Shown: piece after piece, positions 20,054-27,221 of the stretch
How the letters are laid out: every line of letters begins with the position of its first letter
Position numbering within the stretch: position 1 is the first letter of the stretch
DNA from: Pedobacter sp. WC2423
Lineage (GTDB): Bacteria; Bacteroidota; Bacteroidia; Sphingobacteriales; Sphingobacteriaceae
Assembly (NCBI RefSeq): GCF_040822065.1
Contig: NZ_CP162005.1
Coordinates: 1 to 64,000, forward strand
DNA: 64,000 bases
Direction: 5' to 3'
Notes under the pieces: model-generated
Told to the model about the DNA's origin: nothing
The model's input: only the letters and a program-made list of their open reading frames with translations
The model's database searches: none
Program-made: the position numbers and the translations under genes

Positions 20054-20515
20054 ATGTATTCTAAGGATCAGGTTTCAAAATTGAAACAGGCTTTCTGGAC
20101 GGCTTTTGGCCAGTATATTGCCCCCCAGCTATCTGCTGAGGGAATGCGGATCAACTGGATAAATTATAAGACAGGAATTAAGCACCTGAATTTTAAATTG
20201 CACGCAGACAACAAGTCTGCGTTTATTGCAATTGAGCTTTCTCATCCCGATACAGGGGTTCAGGAACTCTTATTTGAACAATTTAAGGAATTCAGGAATA
20301 TCCTGAAAGGTTATTTAAACGAGGATTGGGAGTGGGAACAGCAATTGCTGGATGAAAATTATAAGCCTGTAAGCAGGATTTATAAAACCTTACCTGACGT
20401 CAGTATCTTTAAGGAAGAAGACTGGCCTGAAATCATCTCTTTTCTTAAGCCAAGACTTATCGCACTTGATGAATTCTGGTGTGATGCTTCACACAGTTTT
20501 GAGCTGTTTAAATAA
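20054..20515 (+). CDS. DUF4268-like protein
   Basis: A 153-aa soluble protein rich in Trp and charged residues, with an LKQAFWTAFGQYIAPQ N-terminus and the GIKHLNFKLHADNKSAFIAIEL core typical of DUF4268. DUF4268 is sometimes the C-terminal part of nuclease-like proteins, but here it stands alone as a complete small protein. It is likely co-transcribed with the desaturase (30 bp gap). Function is not known. Confidence 0.75.
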   Translation: MYSKDQVSKLKQAFWTAFGQYIAPQLSAEGMRINWINYKTGIKHLNFKLHADNKSAFIAIELSHPDTGVQELLFEQFKEFRNILKGYLNEDWEWEQQLLDENYKPVSRIYKTLPDVSIFKEEDWPEIISFLKPRLIALDEFWCDASHSFELFK

Positions 20516-20544
20516 AATTTACCCGTTCCAATTAAATCATTTGA

Positions 20545-20552
20545 TACATTTG
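20545..20552 (+). promoter_or_regulatory. -7 box TACATTTG for PfkB kinase gene
   Basis: An exact TAnnTTTG match 38 bp upstream of the ATG of the PfkB gene, in a 75-bp intergenic gap. Confidence 0.5.
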
Positions 20553-20590
20553 TGGCTTGTTAGCGGTTCAGCTGATCAGGATTATTATAA

Positions 20591-21472
20591 ATGTATATGT
20601 ACGATATTTGTTGTGTAGGTCATATTACGCTAGACAGAGTGGTTACGCCAACTACTGAAAAACATATGGCGGGAGGAACATCATTTTATTTTTCTAATGC
20701 AATCCGCAGCATGGGGATTAACTATGGCCTGGTTACGGCGATAGCACAAAGTGAGATGGGTTTTGTATTGGATTTGCGTACAAAAGGTACAGATGTTATC
20801 GTTTTTCCGAGTGCAAAAACCGTTTATTTCGAGAATATCTACGCTGGAAATCTGGATCACCGGACGCAAAGGGTATTGCAGGAGTCTGATCCTTTTACTG
20901 TGGAGCAGTTTAAGGCTGTTGACGCTAAAATTTTCCATTTGGGGCCATTACTATCAAATGATATTTCTGTGGAGCTGATCAGAGAGTTAGCGGGCAGGAG
21001 CAGGGTTTCATTAGATGTTCAGGGATATTTGCGTGAAGTTAAGGGACAAAGTGTTTGTGCGGTGGATTGGAAGGATAAAAAGCAAGCGCTTCAGTATGTA
21101 CATACGGTAAAGGCTGATGAAGCTGAACTGGAAGTATTGACGGGAGTTGTGGGGATTCAGGAGGGAGTGAAGATTTTAACGGACTGGGGTGTTCAGGAAG
21201 TTGTAATTACCAGGGCTAGTTTAGGTTCTGTGATTTATGGAGATGGTGTATTTTATGATATTCCTGCCTTCAGACCGGTAGCTGAAGTAGATGCGACAGG
21301 ATGTGGCGATACTTATATGGCAGGTTATTTATCTCAAAGAGTAAAAGGTGTTGGTATACAGGATGCGGGTGAGTTCGGTGCTGCTATGGCCAGCTTAAAA
21401 ATGGAATCTTACGGACCTTTTGATGGTACTGAGGATGACATCATTCAATTGTTAGCCACAAATAGGGGCTAA
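20591..21472 (+). CDS. PfkB/ribokinase-family carbohydrate kinase
   Basis: A 293-aa sugar kinase. It has the N-terminal PfkB start (DICCVGHITLDRVVTP), the Gly-rich AGGTSFYFSNAI substrate loop and the C-terminal catalytic signature DATGCGDTYMAGYL, with the catalytic Asp in GCGD. The exact sugar is not readable; members phosphorylate fructose, ribose, adenosine or inositol derivatives. The protein is slightly shorter than typical ribokinase. It is the last gene before the 1.57-kb gene-free region. Confidence 0.88.
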   Translation: MYMYDICCVGHITLDRVVTPTTEKHMAGGTSFYFSNAIRSMGINYGLVTAIAQSEMGFVLDLRTKGTDVIVFPSAKTVYFENIYAGNLDHRTQRVLQESDPFTVEQFKAVDAKIFHLGPLLSNDISVELIRELAGRSRVSLDVQGYLREVKGQSVCAVDWKDKKQALQYVHTVKADEAELEVLTGVVGIQEGVKILTDWGVQEVVITRASLGSVIYGDGVFYDIPAFRPVAEVDATGCGDTYMAGYLSQRVKGVGIQDAGEFGAAMASLKMESYGPFDGTEDDIIQLLATNRG

Positions 21473-21566
21473 ATTCAAATTTTTAATGTTCGTTTCCTGA
21501 TTGCAGCGCATGATTTGTCGTTGATTCGTCATAGAAATGTTTTATTTAAAATAATCGTTAGTGTAA

Positions 21567-21598
21567 TTTGTACACTATATAAAAGTTGTATATATTTG
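21567..21598 (+). promoter_or_regulatory. Consensus Bacteroidota promoter of candidate small RNA
   Basis: TTTG (21567-21570), 20 bp spacer, then TATATTTG (21591-21598). Both boxes and their spacing fit the primary-sigma promoter of Bacteroidota. No open reading frame follows. Confidence 0.7.
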
Positions 21599-21604
21599 TA
21601 TCAG

Positions 21605-21756
21605 AAAATAAGCAGTAAATATTTTCCGGATCAAGGATGAGTCATTAGAAATGACAGCAACACTACCGGAATTTTAAAGAGAAAACCCGTTCATACAGGT
21701 TTATATTTGGTTAGAATAGGGATGTGTCTGGATGGAACAACCCTTTCTTTTTTTTA
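21605..21756 (+). ncRNA. Candidate ~150-nt small RNA
   Basis: Starts just downstream of a good promoter and ends in an intrinsic terminator, with no coding potential. It can fold into an outer TTCCGG/CCGGAA stem enclosing a perfect GTCATT-AGA-AATGAC hairpin (21641-21655). A short AAACC/GGTTT stem follows, then the terminator hairpin. It does not match any RNA family I recognise. It could instead be the orphaned leader of a lost gene. Confidence 0.5.
21718..21756 (+). terminator. Terminator of candidate small RNA
   Basis: AGGGATGT...ACAACCCT pairs over 7 of 8 positions and is followed by TTCTTTTTTTT. Confidence 0.65.
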
Positions 21757-21802
21757 AGACCTTTTGTAATTAATATACTCTTTTCCGAAGCTTAAAGTTT
21801 AA

Positions 21803-21925
21803 TATCTCCCCTCTGTATATCTTAGTTTCCCCCTTGTAAAATATCAACATATAACACCTTTTCAATATCCAAAATTTGTTTCTATCTTATATTTAAGGGT
21901 TAGGTGCAAATTCTGGATATTGATT
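21803..21925. repeat. Long direct repeat, copy 1 (123 bp, hairpin-bearing)
   Basis: About 90 per cent identical to 22861-22976. Each copy carries a 17-bp stem (TCAATATCCAAAATTTG / CAAATTCTGGATATTGA, one mismatch), here at 21862-21878 and 21907-21923. The copy abuts the left terminal inverted repeat of the element at 21924-22854. Confidence 0.85.
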
Positions 21926-22373
21926 GGATCAAGTCATAAACTTTTGGATCAGGGATTAAATTTCAAGTTTTGGGTTTGATATTTTTTGAGTTCAAAGTAG
22001 CTGGTTACGATTCTTTAATCAGCTGATTACTTCCTGATTTTATAGTTCAATTTATCCTTATTAAACGCTCCTGATTACTTTGATAAGAGATCGGTCAACG
22101 CTTCAGCGGAATTCTCAGGGGGATGAAAGACCCTGTTTTTTCCAGGCTGACTACTTTGACAAAAATTCTCTGATGCCTTTGGGTTTCCATTGCTTGTTTC
22201 CTTTTGCCCGGTACAGAACTTTTGAAACAACCTGTACGCCAAACTGCTGCTTTAAAAATGAAATCGTCCAGGATTCCCTTTGAAATTTTACCCGTTAAAC
22301 TTCCCATAATAAATAAATATGTTTCCACCAATGTAAACTATTCGCGTTAAAGATTATCCTGATGCGTAAAAAA

Positions 22374-22423
22374 TGTCCGTAATTGTCCGCAGCTGTCTGC
22401 AATTGTCCGCAGTTGTCCGTGGG
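22374..22423. repeat. Five tandem 10-bp units, TGTCCGNNNN
   Basis: The units begin at 22374, 22384, 22394, 22404 and 22414: TGTCCGTAAT, TGTCCGCAGC, TGTCTGCAAT, TGTCCGCAGT, TGTCCGTGGG. The period of about one helical turn places each TGTCCG on the same DNA face. Confidence 0.85.
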
Positions 22424-22479
22424 TTAGTTAAAGGGAAAATTATAATTTCATTAATCTTCAACTAGTTATGGTTTGGTTG

Positions 22480-22627
22480 TGCCTGAGTGATGGTCGGGAT
22501 GACACCAGGTTGAGAACGGGCTGTAAGCATGTCGAGTCCATGTTGTTTCAACTAGTTGTTTTGACTTGGACTTGCCATGCTCTCACGTTACTTTAGCATT
22601 GCTCTTACCCTAACGAGTACTCAGGCA
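22480..22627. repeat. Large imperfect palindrome centred on CAACTAGTTG
   Basis: Exact dyad about 22553.5: core CAACTAGTTG (22549-22558), good pairing over 22526-22581 and outermost arms TGCCTGAGT (22480-22488) / ACTCAGGCA (22619-22627) in perfect register. The intervening parts are diverged, many by transitions. The right arm runs into an 11-bp tandem repeat (ACTCAGGCAAT, ACTCAGGCAGT, ACCCGGCCGAT; 22619-22651). Confidence 0.7.
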
Positions 22628-22860
22628 ATACTCAGGCAGTACCCGGCCGATATAGCTTTATGATTTAGCTATTTTGAATTTATTTACGAACAGCCCGGCC
22701 TTGTTTCTCCTGAGTCATTCCCATGCAAATTGAAAGCTTTCAGCGCAACTTCCAGAGGCTTAAGAGCATCCGTGACAGCAAAGACTTTCTGTTTAGCGTG
22801 TCAAAATTTATGCTTAAAAAAGAGCCTGCTCCACAAGTTTATAACTTGATCCAACTTCAG

Positions 22861-22976
22861 TATCTCCCTCTTTATATCTTAATTTCCCCCTTGTAAAATA
22901 TCAACATATAACACCTCTTCAATATCCAAAATTTGTTTCTATCTTAAGAGGTAGGTGCAAATTCTGGATATTGATT
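22861..22976. repeat. Long direct repeat, copy 2 (116 bp)
   Basis: Second copy of 21803-21925, lying 6 bp beyond the right terminal inverted repeat. The hairpin arms are at 22919-22935 and 22958-22974. The loop is 6 bp shorter than in copy 1. Confidence 0.85.
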
Positions 22977-23049
22977 TGAGTTTGTTTTTGGCTATAATCT
23001 TGTGAATATTACTTGTAAATTATAAAATGGAATAGTTACTCTAATCCTA

Positions 23050-23559
23050 TTATTCACGTCTAAACACCATCTCGTTAGGGTAACCTTTGCCTGGTTTTTC
23101 ATTCACATAAATTCGTTCGGATAATTGAAGTACAGCAGTCATCGTATTTAAATCAGAACTTGGTATAAATTCATATTTGAACGATTGGCTTGTTTGCCCA
23201 TCCCTAATCCACCCGGTTAAATTACCTTCCAAATCATTCACTCCAATAATCATAGAACTTTTTCCACACTCATATTTAAGGTGAGCATCCTTAATAGTAT
23301 TTTCTATCACCTGATCTCCTTTTTTATATAAAATATATCCGACTAAAGCATCAGCCGTCATATTCATAGGTAGTTTAATGTTTTCAAAATTAAATTGTAT
23401 TTTAATTGTATCAATACCTTGTGTAGACACCCAAATTCCTGTAAATTTTTTCAACCTGGGATTTGGGAAATTATCTCCGGACTTAGGGAAATTTTGTGCA
23501 TATGTTAGATTAACATTAAAAATGCCAAATAATAAGATGATATAGAATGTATATTTCAT
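23050..23559 (-). CDS. Secreted DUF6705-like protein
   Basis: A 169-aa protein with a signal peptide (MKYTFYIILLFGIFNVNLTYA, then Q). It has a single beta-rich domain with the opening KKFTGIWVSTQGIDTIKI and a late SDLNTMTAVLQLSERIYV pattern, as in the DUF6705 family of Bacteroidota. Such proteins are small exported beta proteins of unknown function. The gene is AT-rich like the island around it. It is followed on its left by the repeat-rich region and preceded by a 138-bp gap from the 269-aa gene upstream. Confidence 0.7.
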   Translation of the reverse strand: MKYTFYIILLFGIFNVNLTYAQNFPKSGDNFPNPRLKKFTGIWVSTQGIDTIKIQFNFENIKLPMNMTADALVGYILYKKGDQVIENTIKDAHLKYECGKSSMIIGVNDLEGNLTGWIRDGQTSQSFKYEFIPSSDLNTMTAVLQLSERIYVNEKPGKGYPNEMVFRRE

Positions 23560-23697
23560 AGGTTTTATTATTAATATGGATTATTTACAATATTACCTTG
23601 ATCATTAATTTTTCTGGTCCCAAGTCACTGTATCTGTTTTTTTGCAAAATGTTGAGCTGACGATTTGTAGGATTAATGGCGTTGAGAATGCCATTAA

Positions 23698-24507
23698 TTA
23701 ATGTAAGCTCTTCGCTCGTTTCATATAGCCATCTATATATCCAGAAACACTATGAATCATTGTTTGGAAGATGTTTTCTTCAGTAATGACCTCATTGTTT
23801 TTACTGATAATGTTTTTGTTGAATGCACGAACAATATGCCCCGTAGAGTCTCTTAGACTATCGTTTTCTTTATCAAAATCCAAAATGATTACCGGATCTT
23901 TAGTTGATTGTTTTACAAGATTCTCATACAAATTACTGAAAGAAACATCAGTAACTAAGCCCACAGTTTGACTTCCTATTCCAATATAAGAAAACGTTTT
24001 GGCTGCATAAGAAGCTGCTGCACCAGCAGCAAATACTGATCCTAATAAAGGCCCTGTTGAGCCTAATGTAAATGCACCATCCAAATATCTTTTACCATAG
24101 CCTTTACGCTCAGTATAGAAGTTCTTTCCTTCGCTAAAATGCGCTTTATTATAGGATCTAATGTTATAAATTAGGTTGTTAAAATTACGTATGCCTTGCG
24201 GGAATAAGGATTGTAGCCCATTTACGTTCATTAAGTTTTGGTGATGAGTAGGAGAATTCTCTATTTTCAGTTTACCAAAAACTTCCTCTATTCTGCCATC
24301 AGACCTTGTCGTTTCACCACTCCGTATTCTACCTTGTTGACCATTAGCAGTTACAGTATCTATAAACCTGCATTGATGTGTTTGGGTTATTATAATACGC
24401 CCTTGTTCTATAAATTTAATCCATATCCCGTTAAATTGAAGAGAACTGGTATTTGCTCCGTCTCCAGATAACAGAATATTGTGAGATTTTATATGCCATG
24501 TTTTCAT
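23698..24507 (-). CDS. Unrecognised 269-aa protein with Gly/Ala-rich hydrophobic centre
   Basis: I do not recognise the family. There is no signal peptide. The N-terminal ~110 residues are polar and probably beta-rich. Residues about 145-185 form a Gly/Ala-rich hydrophobic tract (GSTGPLLGSVFAAGAAASYA and following) that could be one or two membrane-inserting helices. The C-terminal third is charged and helical. Its start overlaps the stop of the upstream 90-aa membrane-protein gene by 4 bp (ATGA), so the two are translationally coupled. The layout, a larger protein with a hydrophobic patch beside a small multi-span membrane protein, would fit an effector/immunity or similar pair. That is only an inference. 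Confidence 0.6.
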   Translation of the reverse strand: MKTWHIKSHNILLSGDGANTSSLQFNGIWIKFIEQGRIIITQTHQCRFIDTVTANGQQGRIRSGETTRSDGRIEEVFGKLKIENSPTHHQNLMNVNGLQSLFPQGIRNFNNLIYNIRSYNKAHFSEGKNFYTERKGYGKRYLDGAFTLGSTGPLLGSVFAAGAAASYAAKTFSYIGIGSQTVGLVTDVSFSNLYENLVKQSTKDPVIILDFDKENDSLRDSTGHIVRAFNKNIISKNNEVITEENIFQTMIHSVSGYIDGYMKRAKSLH

Positions 24508-24776
24508 AACTGTACATTTAAGAACCTAATAAGGTAGATTATAAAGGAAATGAAGAGTATATACGCGATCATTCCGAAGAATCCAGCCCTTTTATTTCCC
24601 TCTTTGAAATATCTAAAGGTTGTAACTCCAAATAAAAATGTAATGGCTATAAATATTAATCCAATTATTACACCCTGACGTTGATGGCTATAATATGCTA
24701 TAAAAGGTAATACCCATAAAATAACCAAAAATGGTTTAACAATCTTATCAGATTTGTATTTCTTGTTCGTTAGCAT
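24504..24776 (-). CDS. Small membrane protein, three predicted helices
   Basis: A 90-aa protein with hydrophobic segments at about 14-30, 34-52 and 65-88, and a positively charged N-terminus (KKYKSDK), which suggests the N-terminus lies inside. The family is not recognised. It is the first gene of a two-gene operon; its stop overlaps the start of the 269-aa gene (ATGA overlap). AT-rich, with no relatives apparent in the window. Confidence 0.6.
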   Translation of the reverse strand: MLTNKKYKSDKIVKPFLVILWVLPFIAYYSHQRQGVIIGLIFIAITFLFGVTTFRYFKEGNKRAGFFGMIAYILFISFIIYLIRFLNVQL

Positions 24777-25036
24777 GAGGAAAGCAGGTAAATGTATATC
24801 TATCTATCAAATATAAATAACGAATCAATATAGTTGGTTTTATTTTAATAGATTTTATCCATTGGTTAAATCTTAATATGTTTTTGATCAGGATACAGTG
24901 GTATTACATCTATTTATGTAGTAGCTGTAATTGAAATAATTGCCTTGTTCATGGTTTAAAAGGTCAAACCACATCTACCATAATTACTAGTAAATGAAAA
25001 AGTGCCACTTGAGTAACTCTAGTCGTTAGTGCGTAG
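24777..25036. other. Gene-free part of island
   Basis: With the adjacent scar and terminator this makes a 410-bp gap between genes. I saw no open reading frame, promoter with both boxes, or repeat in this part. Confidence 0.5.
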
Positions 25037-25108
25037 GAGCCTGTGAGGAATTTTGTGTAAATGGTTGGCGTGACTTTTTTCTTACTTACACAAAAATTCA
25101 GATACTAC
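25037..25108. mobile_element. Scar of an insertion sequence (paired ends, IS256-like)
   Basis: Two inward-facing similar ends lie only 20 bp apart: GGAATTTTGTGTAAAT on the left and, read on the minus strand, TGAATTTTTGTGTAAGTA on the right. Inward TTTTGTGTAA with an outer CTG-containing edge recalls the terminal repeats of IS256-type elements in Bacteroidota. The interior, including any transposase, is gone. Family assignment is from memory and weak. Confidence 0.35.
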
Positions 25109-25115
25109 AAAAAAA

Positions 25116-25133
25116 GACGCCATCACTGGCGTC
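25116..25133. terminator. Bidirectional terminator downstream of the 197-aa gene
   Basis: A perfect GACGCCA-TCAC-TGGCGTC hairpin with an A-tract before and a T-tract after it. It serves the minus-strand gene ending at 25188. Confidence 0.9.
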
Positions 25134-25187
25134 TTTTTAACAATTTTTTTCAGATCAGCACATTAACCACCTGATCCTATCTTCAAA

Positions 25188-25781
25188 TTATTTATCTTCT
25201 TTGAACATTTTAGTCAGACCTTGTTCAATTTTAACAACGTCTGCTTCAATAATCTTTTTAACTTTTGGAGTTACAGCTTCATTAACCAGAGCTTCGATGC
25301 GGATTATATCTGATTCATTTTTAAGTTTTATATCGAATCTGTTATCGCCAAATTTAAACTGAGCAGCAAGCTCCTCTATGTTTTTATCTGTTGTTTTTAT
25401 AAATTCATAGCTATCACTTAGTTCATTAAATGATTCTTTAACTGCTTGAAATATAAAATCTGTTTCAATAGTCAGGTCATTTACAATGATAGTAGTAGCC
25501 TGTAATGATTTTTTTAATGCTGCATCACCTTTAGCGCTGTCTTCTATGTCTTGCAGAGTTTCTAATAGATCTTCACTAAATAATATTTCTTTTTTATCAG
25601 TGATGAAAATTGTAGCGATATCTTCAGTGCTATCAAATAATTGTTTAATGTGAATTGAATCATTCCCATCTTTTATAATTGAAACGCTTTGTGATTGCTC
25701 TTCAACTTTAGAATCTGCGATCGCATTCTTAATTACATTTACAATATGTTTCAGGACTGGGTACTGTGTAGTTTCGCTCAT
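25188..25781 (-). CDS. Unrecognised acidic 197-aa cytoplasmic protein
   Basis: I do not recognise the family. The protein is soluble, acidic and lysine-rich, with long helical stretches. It is rich in Asp/Glu/Ile and lacks Cys, Gly-rich loops and membrane segments. The segment DSTEDIATIFITDKKEILFSEDL (split by turns) suggests a small alpha/beta fold. It has its own -7 promoter box and terminator, so it is a single-gene unit. It sits in the accessory island between an insertion-sequence scar and another unknown gene. Confidence 0.65.
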   Translation of the reverse strand: MSETTQYPVLKHIVNVIKNAIADSKVEEQSQSVSIIKDGNDSIHIKQLFDSTEDIATIFITDKKEILFSEDLLETLQDIEDSAKGDAALKKSLQATTIIVNDLTIETDFIFQAVKESFNELSDSYEFIKTTDKNIEELAAQFKFGDNRFDIKLKNESDIIRIEALVNEAVTPKVKKIIEADVVKIEQGLTKMFKEDK

Positions 25782-25800
25782 CGTTTCGTGTGTTTTTTTG

Positions 25801-25808
25801 CAAAGATA
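25801..25808 (-). promoter_or_regulatory. -7 box TATCTTTG of the 197-aa gene
   Basis: An exact TAnnTTTG match on the minus strand, 19 bp upstream of the ATG at 25781. Confidence 0.55.
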
Positions 25809-25948
25809 ACTAAAGGAGAAAATATTCTTAATGTTTGAGATACATTTTCCTCAGTAATTTTTCGACAATTATATAATAAAAAGAGTTGTAGCTAAATATA
25901 CGTTTAGTCTATAAATACTCACCTCGTCAAATCTGAAAAAGATCGGGC

Positions 25949-26356
25949 TTATTCCAGCCAGGGTTCTAAAAACTCAACTGCTTGATCAGTGATTTTGTAA
26001 GGCAGGAAGCAAGACCCTTCAGTATCAGTGTCTGTACCACTAAACTTAGCGATCAGCACATGAGTGGGCTCTGGATATTGTTGATTCGTAACAGTGGCCT
26101 CATAAACGATTGAATAAGCTGTAATCGTTCCCGCAGATAACCTGCTTATGAAATCAAGCTGTATCTGATCTACCAGTATACTTGCAAGCGGGAGGTCTTC
26201 AGTATCGTCTTTGCTCAATCTTTGCATGGTTTTCCCTTCCTGATCGACACAAACACCAATAGGGTAGAACTCGCCTTGCTCTTCCAGAAGAGCTTTCGCC
26301 ATGGAATAGCTGTAATTTAACAGATTAATAAGAGTATCGGGCAGTGGCTGATCCAT
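25949..26356 (-). CDS. Conserved hypothetical protein, 135 aa
   Basis: Soluble and acidic. The regularly spaced features (LEEQGEFYPIGVCVDQEG early, then ISRLSAGTITAYSIVYEATV, ending in an acidic EFLEPWLE) suggest a small mixed alpha/beta fold found in many Bacteroidota as an uncharacterised protein. No catalytic motif is visible. It is monocistronic with its own -7 box at 26383-26390. Confidence 0.65.
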   Translation of the reverse strand: MDQPLPDTLINLLNYSYSMAKALLEEQGEFYPIGVCVDQEGKTMQRLSKDDTEDLPLASILVDQIQLDFISRLSAGTITAYSIVYEATVTNQQYPEPTHVLIAKFSGTDTDTEGSCFLPYKITDQAVEFLEPWLE

Positions 26357-26382
26357 TGTGATGGTTAAATTGAATAGAGCGC

Positions 26383-26390
26383 CAAATATA
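26383..26390 (-). promoter_or_regulatory. -7 box TATATTTG of the 135-aa gene
   Basis: An exact TAnnTTTG match on the minus strand, 26 bp upstream of the start codon at 26356. Confidence 0.55.
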
Positions 26391-26435
26391 GTCGTTTACT
26401 TACGTATTAGCTCAAATCATTTAACAATGGAAAAC

Positions 26436-26645
26436 TCAATTGTCTATCCGGAAGTCTGATTTCATTGATTTGACTATTAATATACCAATCAGACTTATCA
26501 AAACAACCATGATGGTTTCGCCGGTAACGAGTGCTATATTATAAAAGGGGAAAGCTCCATCCGTTAATTTGATAAAGAATACTAATAAAAGTAGAGCGAC
26601 TTCTAAAGTGGCTGTTACCAATATAGCTTTTGATAGATTTCCCAT
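26436..26645 (-). CDS. Small two-helix membrane protein, 69 aa
   Basis: Two hydrophobic helices (about residues 6-26 and 34-58) are joined by a short loop (KLTDGAFPFYN). The family is not recognised. It is a short gene, but the clean hydrophobic design and the ATG start argue that it is real. It lies between the 135-aa gene and the truncated DinB gene, all on the minus strand. Confidence 0.5.
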   Translation of the reverse strand: MGNLSKAILVTATLEVALLLLVFFIKLTDGAFPFYNIALVTGETIMVVLISLIGILIVKSMKSDFRIDN

Positions 26646-26789
26646 AATTAGCCTTATTTATTCTTAATAATAAGGATATAATGTAATTTCTGCTATTTTA
26701 TTACGTGAACAGCTATTTTATCAATGTGAATTCGGATTTATAAGGGTATCTAAACCGAATAAAAGGGATAATTGTGCCTTTAGTGCAAA

Positions 26790-27020
26790 TTAACGGGGGC
26801 TGTACTGATCATAAGTGATTTTTGGAACATCCTCGAACTGGCTTCTCACAAAACGCTGATGATTGGTCACAGCACAATCAATAAGATGACCAATGATTTC
26901 TTTCTTGCTCCATTGCGCAGCACCCGGTTTTAAGGAAAATATATGATCATCAATTTCATTCAAAAGCTGAGGTATCGTATTGCATAAGTATTGTAGTTTT
27001 TGAATTGATTGTCCGGTCAT
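26790..27020 (-). pseudogene. DinB-family protein, C-terminally truncated
   Basis: Encodes 76 aa matching the N-terminal half of DinB-like four-helix metalloproteins, with the diagnostic WSKKEIIGHLIDCAVTNHQRF block, whose His residues bind metal. Family members are usually about 150-170 aa. Here the frame runs VPKITYDQYSPR and stops where the rest of the bundle, including the C-terminal metal ligand, should continue. No remnant is seen in the next 140 bp. It is probably non-functional, broken by a deletion at the island edge. Confidence 0.7.
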
Positions 27021-27042
27021 CTATTTTCCAGTTCTTGTTTTC

Positions 27043-27219
27043 TTATTTTTCAGGGTTATCTTTTTGTACCCCTTTTATTCTTTTTGCGTTTTTAAGGCTA
27101 TTATTCAGCATCCACTCAATCTGACCATTAACACTACGAAATTCATCAGCAGCCCATTTCTCTATAGCCTTCATCGTTTCTGAATCTATCCTTAACGCAA
27201 ATGATTTCTTATCTGACAT
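27043..27219 (-). CDS. Ribbon-helix-helix (Arc-like) DNA-binding protein, 58 aa
   Basis: A short gene read directly from the minus strand. The product begins MSDKKSFALRIDSETMKAIE and continues with KWAADEFRSVNGQIEWML before a basic tail. The N-terminal beta strand SFALRID followed by two helices is the Arc/MetJ pattern, and the FRSVNGQIEWML helix is typical of Arc-domain proteins. It starts 2 bp after the stop of the SPFH gene, so they form an operon. It could repress its own operon; a palindrome upstream of the SPFH gene is a candidate operator. Confidence 0.8.
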   Translation of the reverse strand: MSDKKSFALRIDSETMKAIEKWAADEFRSVNGQIEWMLNNSLKNAKRIKGVQKDNPEK

Positions 27220-27221
27220 AT

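Larger units (their letters stand above)
21924..22854. mobile_element. 931-bp element with 30-bp terminal inverted repeats, no transposase
   Basis: The left end (21924-21953, beginning TTGGATCAAGTCATAAACTT) and the reverse complement of the right end (22825-22854, beginning TTGGATCAAGTTATAAACTT) agree at 27 of 30 positions. The interior has no credible gene. It holds a 10-bp tandem repeat and a large imperfect palindrome. This looks like a MITE or a decayed insertion sequence. It is flanked by two copies of a ~120-bp repeat rather than by a short target duplication, which is unusual. Confidence 0.6.

Noticed and set aside
22080..22331. Open frames of 67-78 codons on both strands inside the TIR element
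   Set aside because: They lie on opposite strands over the same bases, lack a promoter box, and resemble no protein; more likely the decayed interior of the element.
22374..22423. Tandem repeats as a CRISPR array
   Set aside because: 10-bp units are adjacent with no unique spacers and no cas genes are present in the window.
22722..22900. Open frame starting ATGCAAATTGAAAGC that runs through the right TIR into repeat copy 2
   Set aside because: It crosses element boundaries and is interrupted by stops upstream; no family match was recognised.
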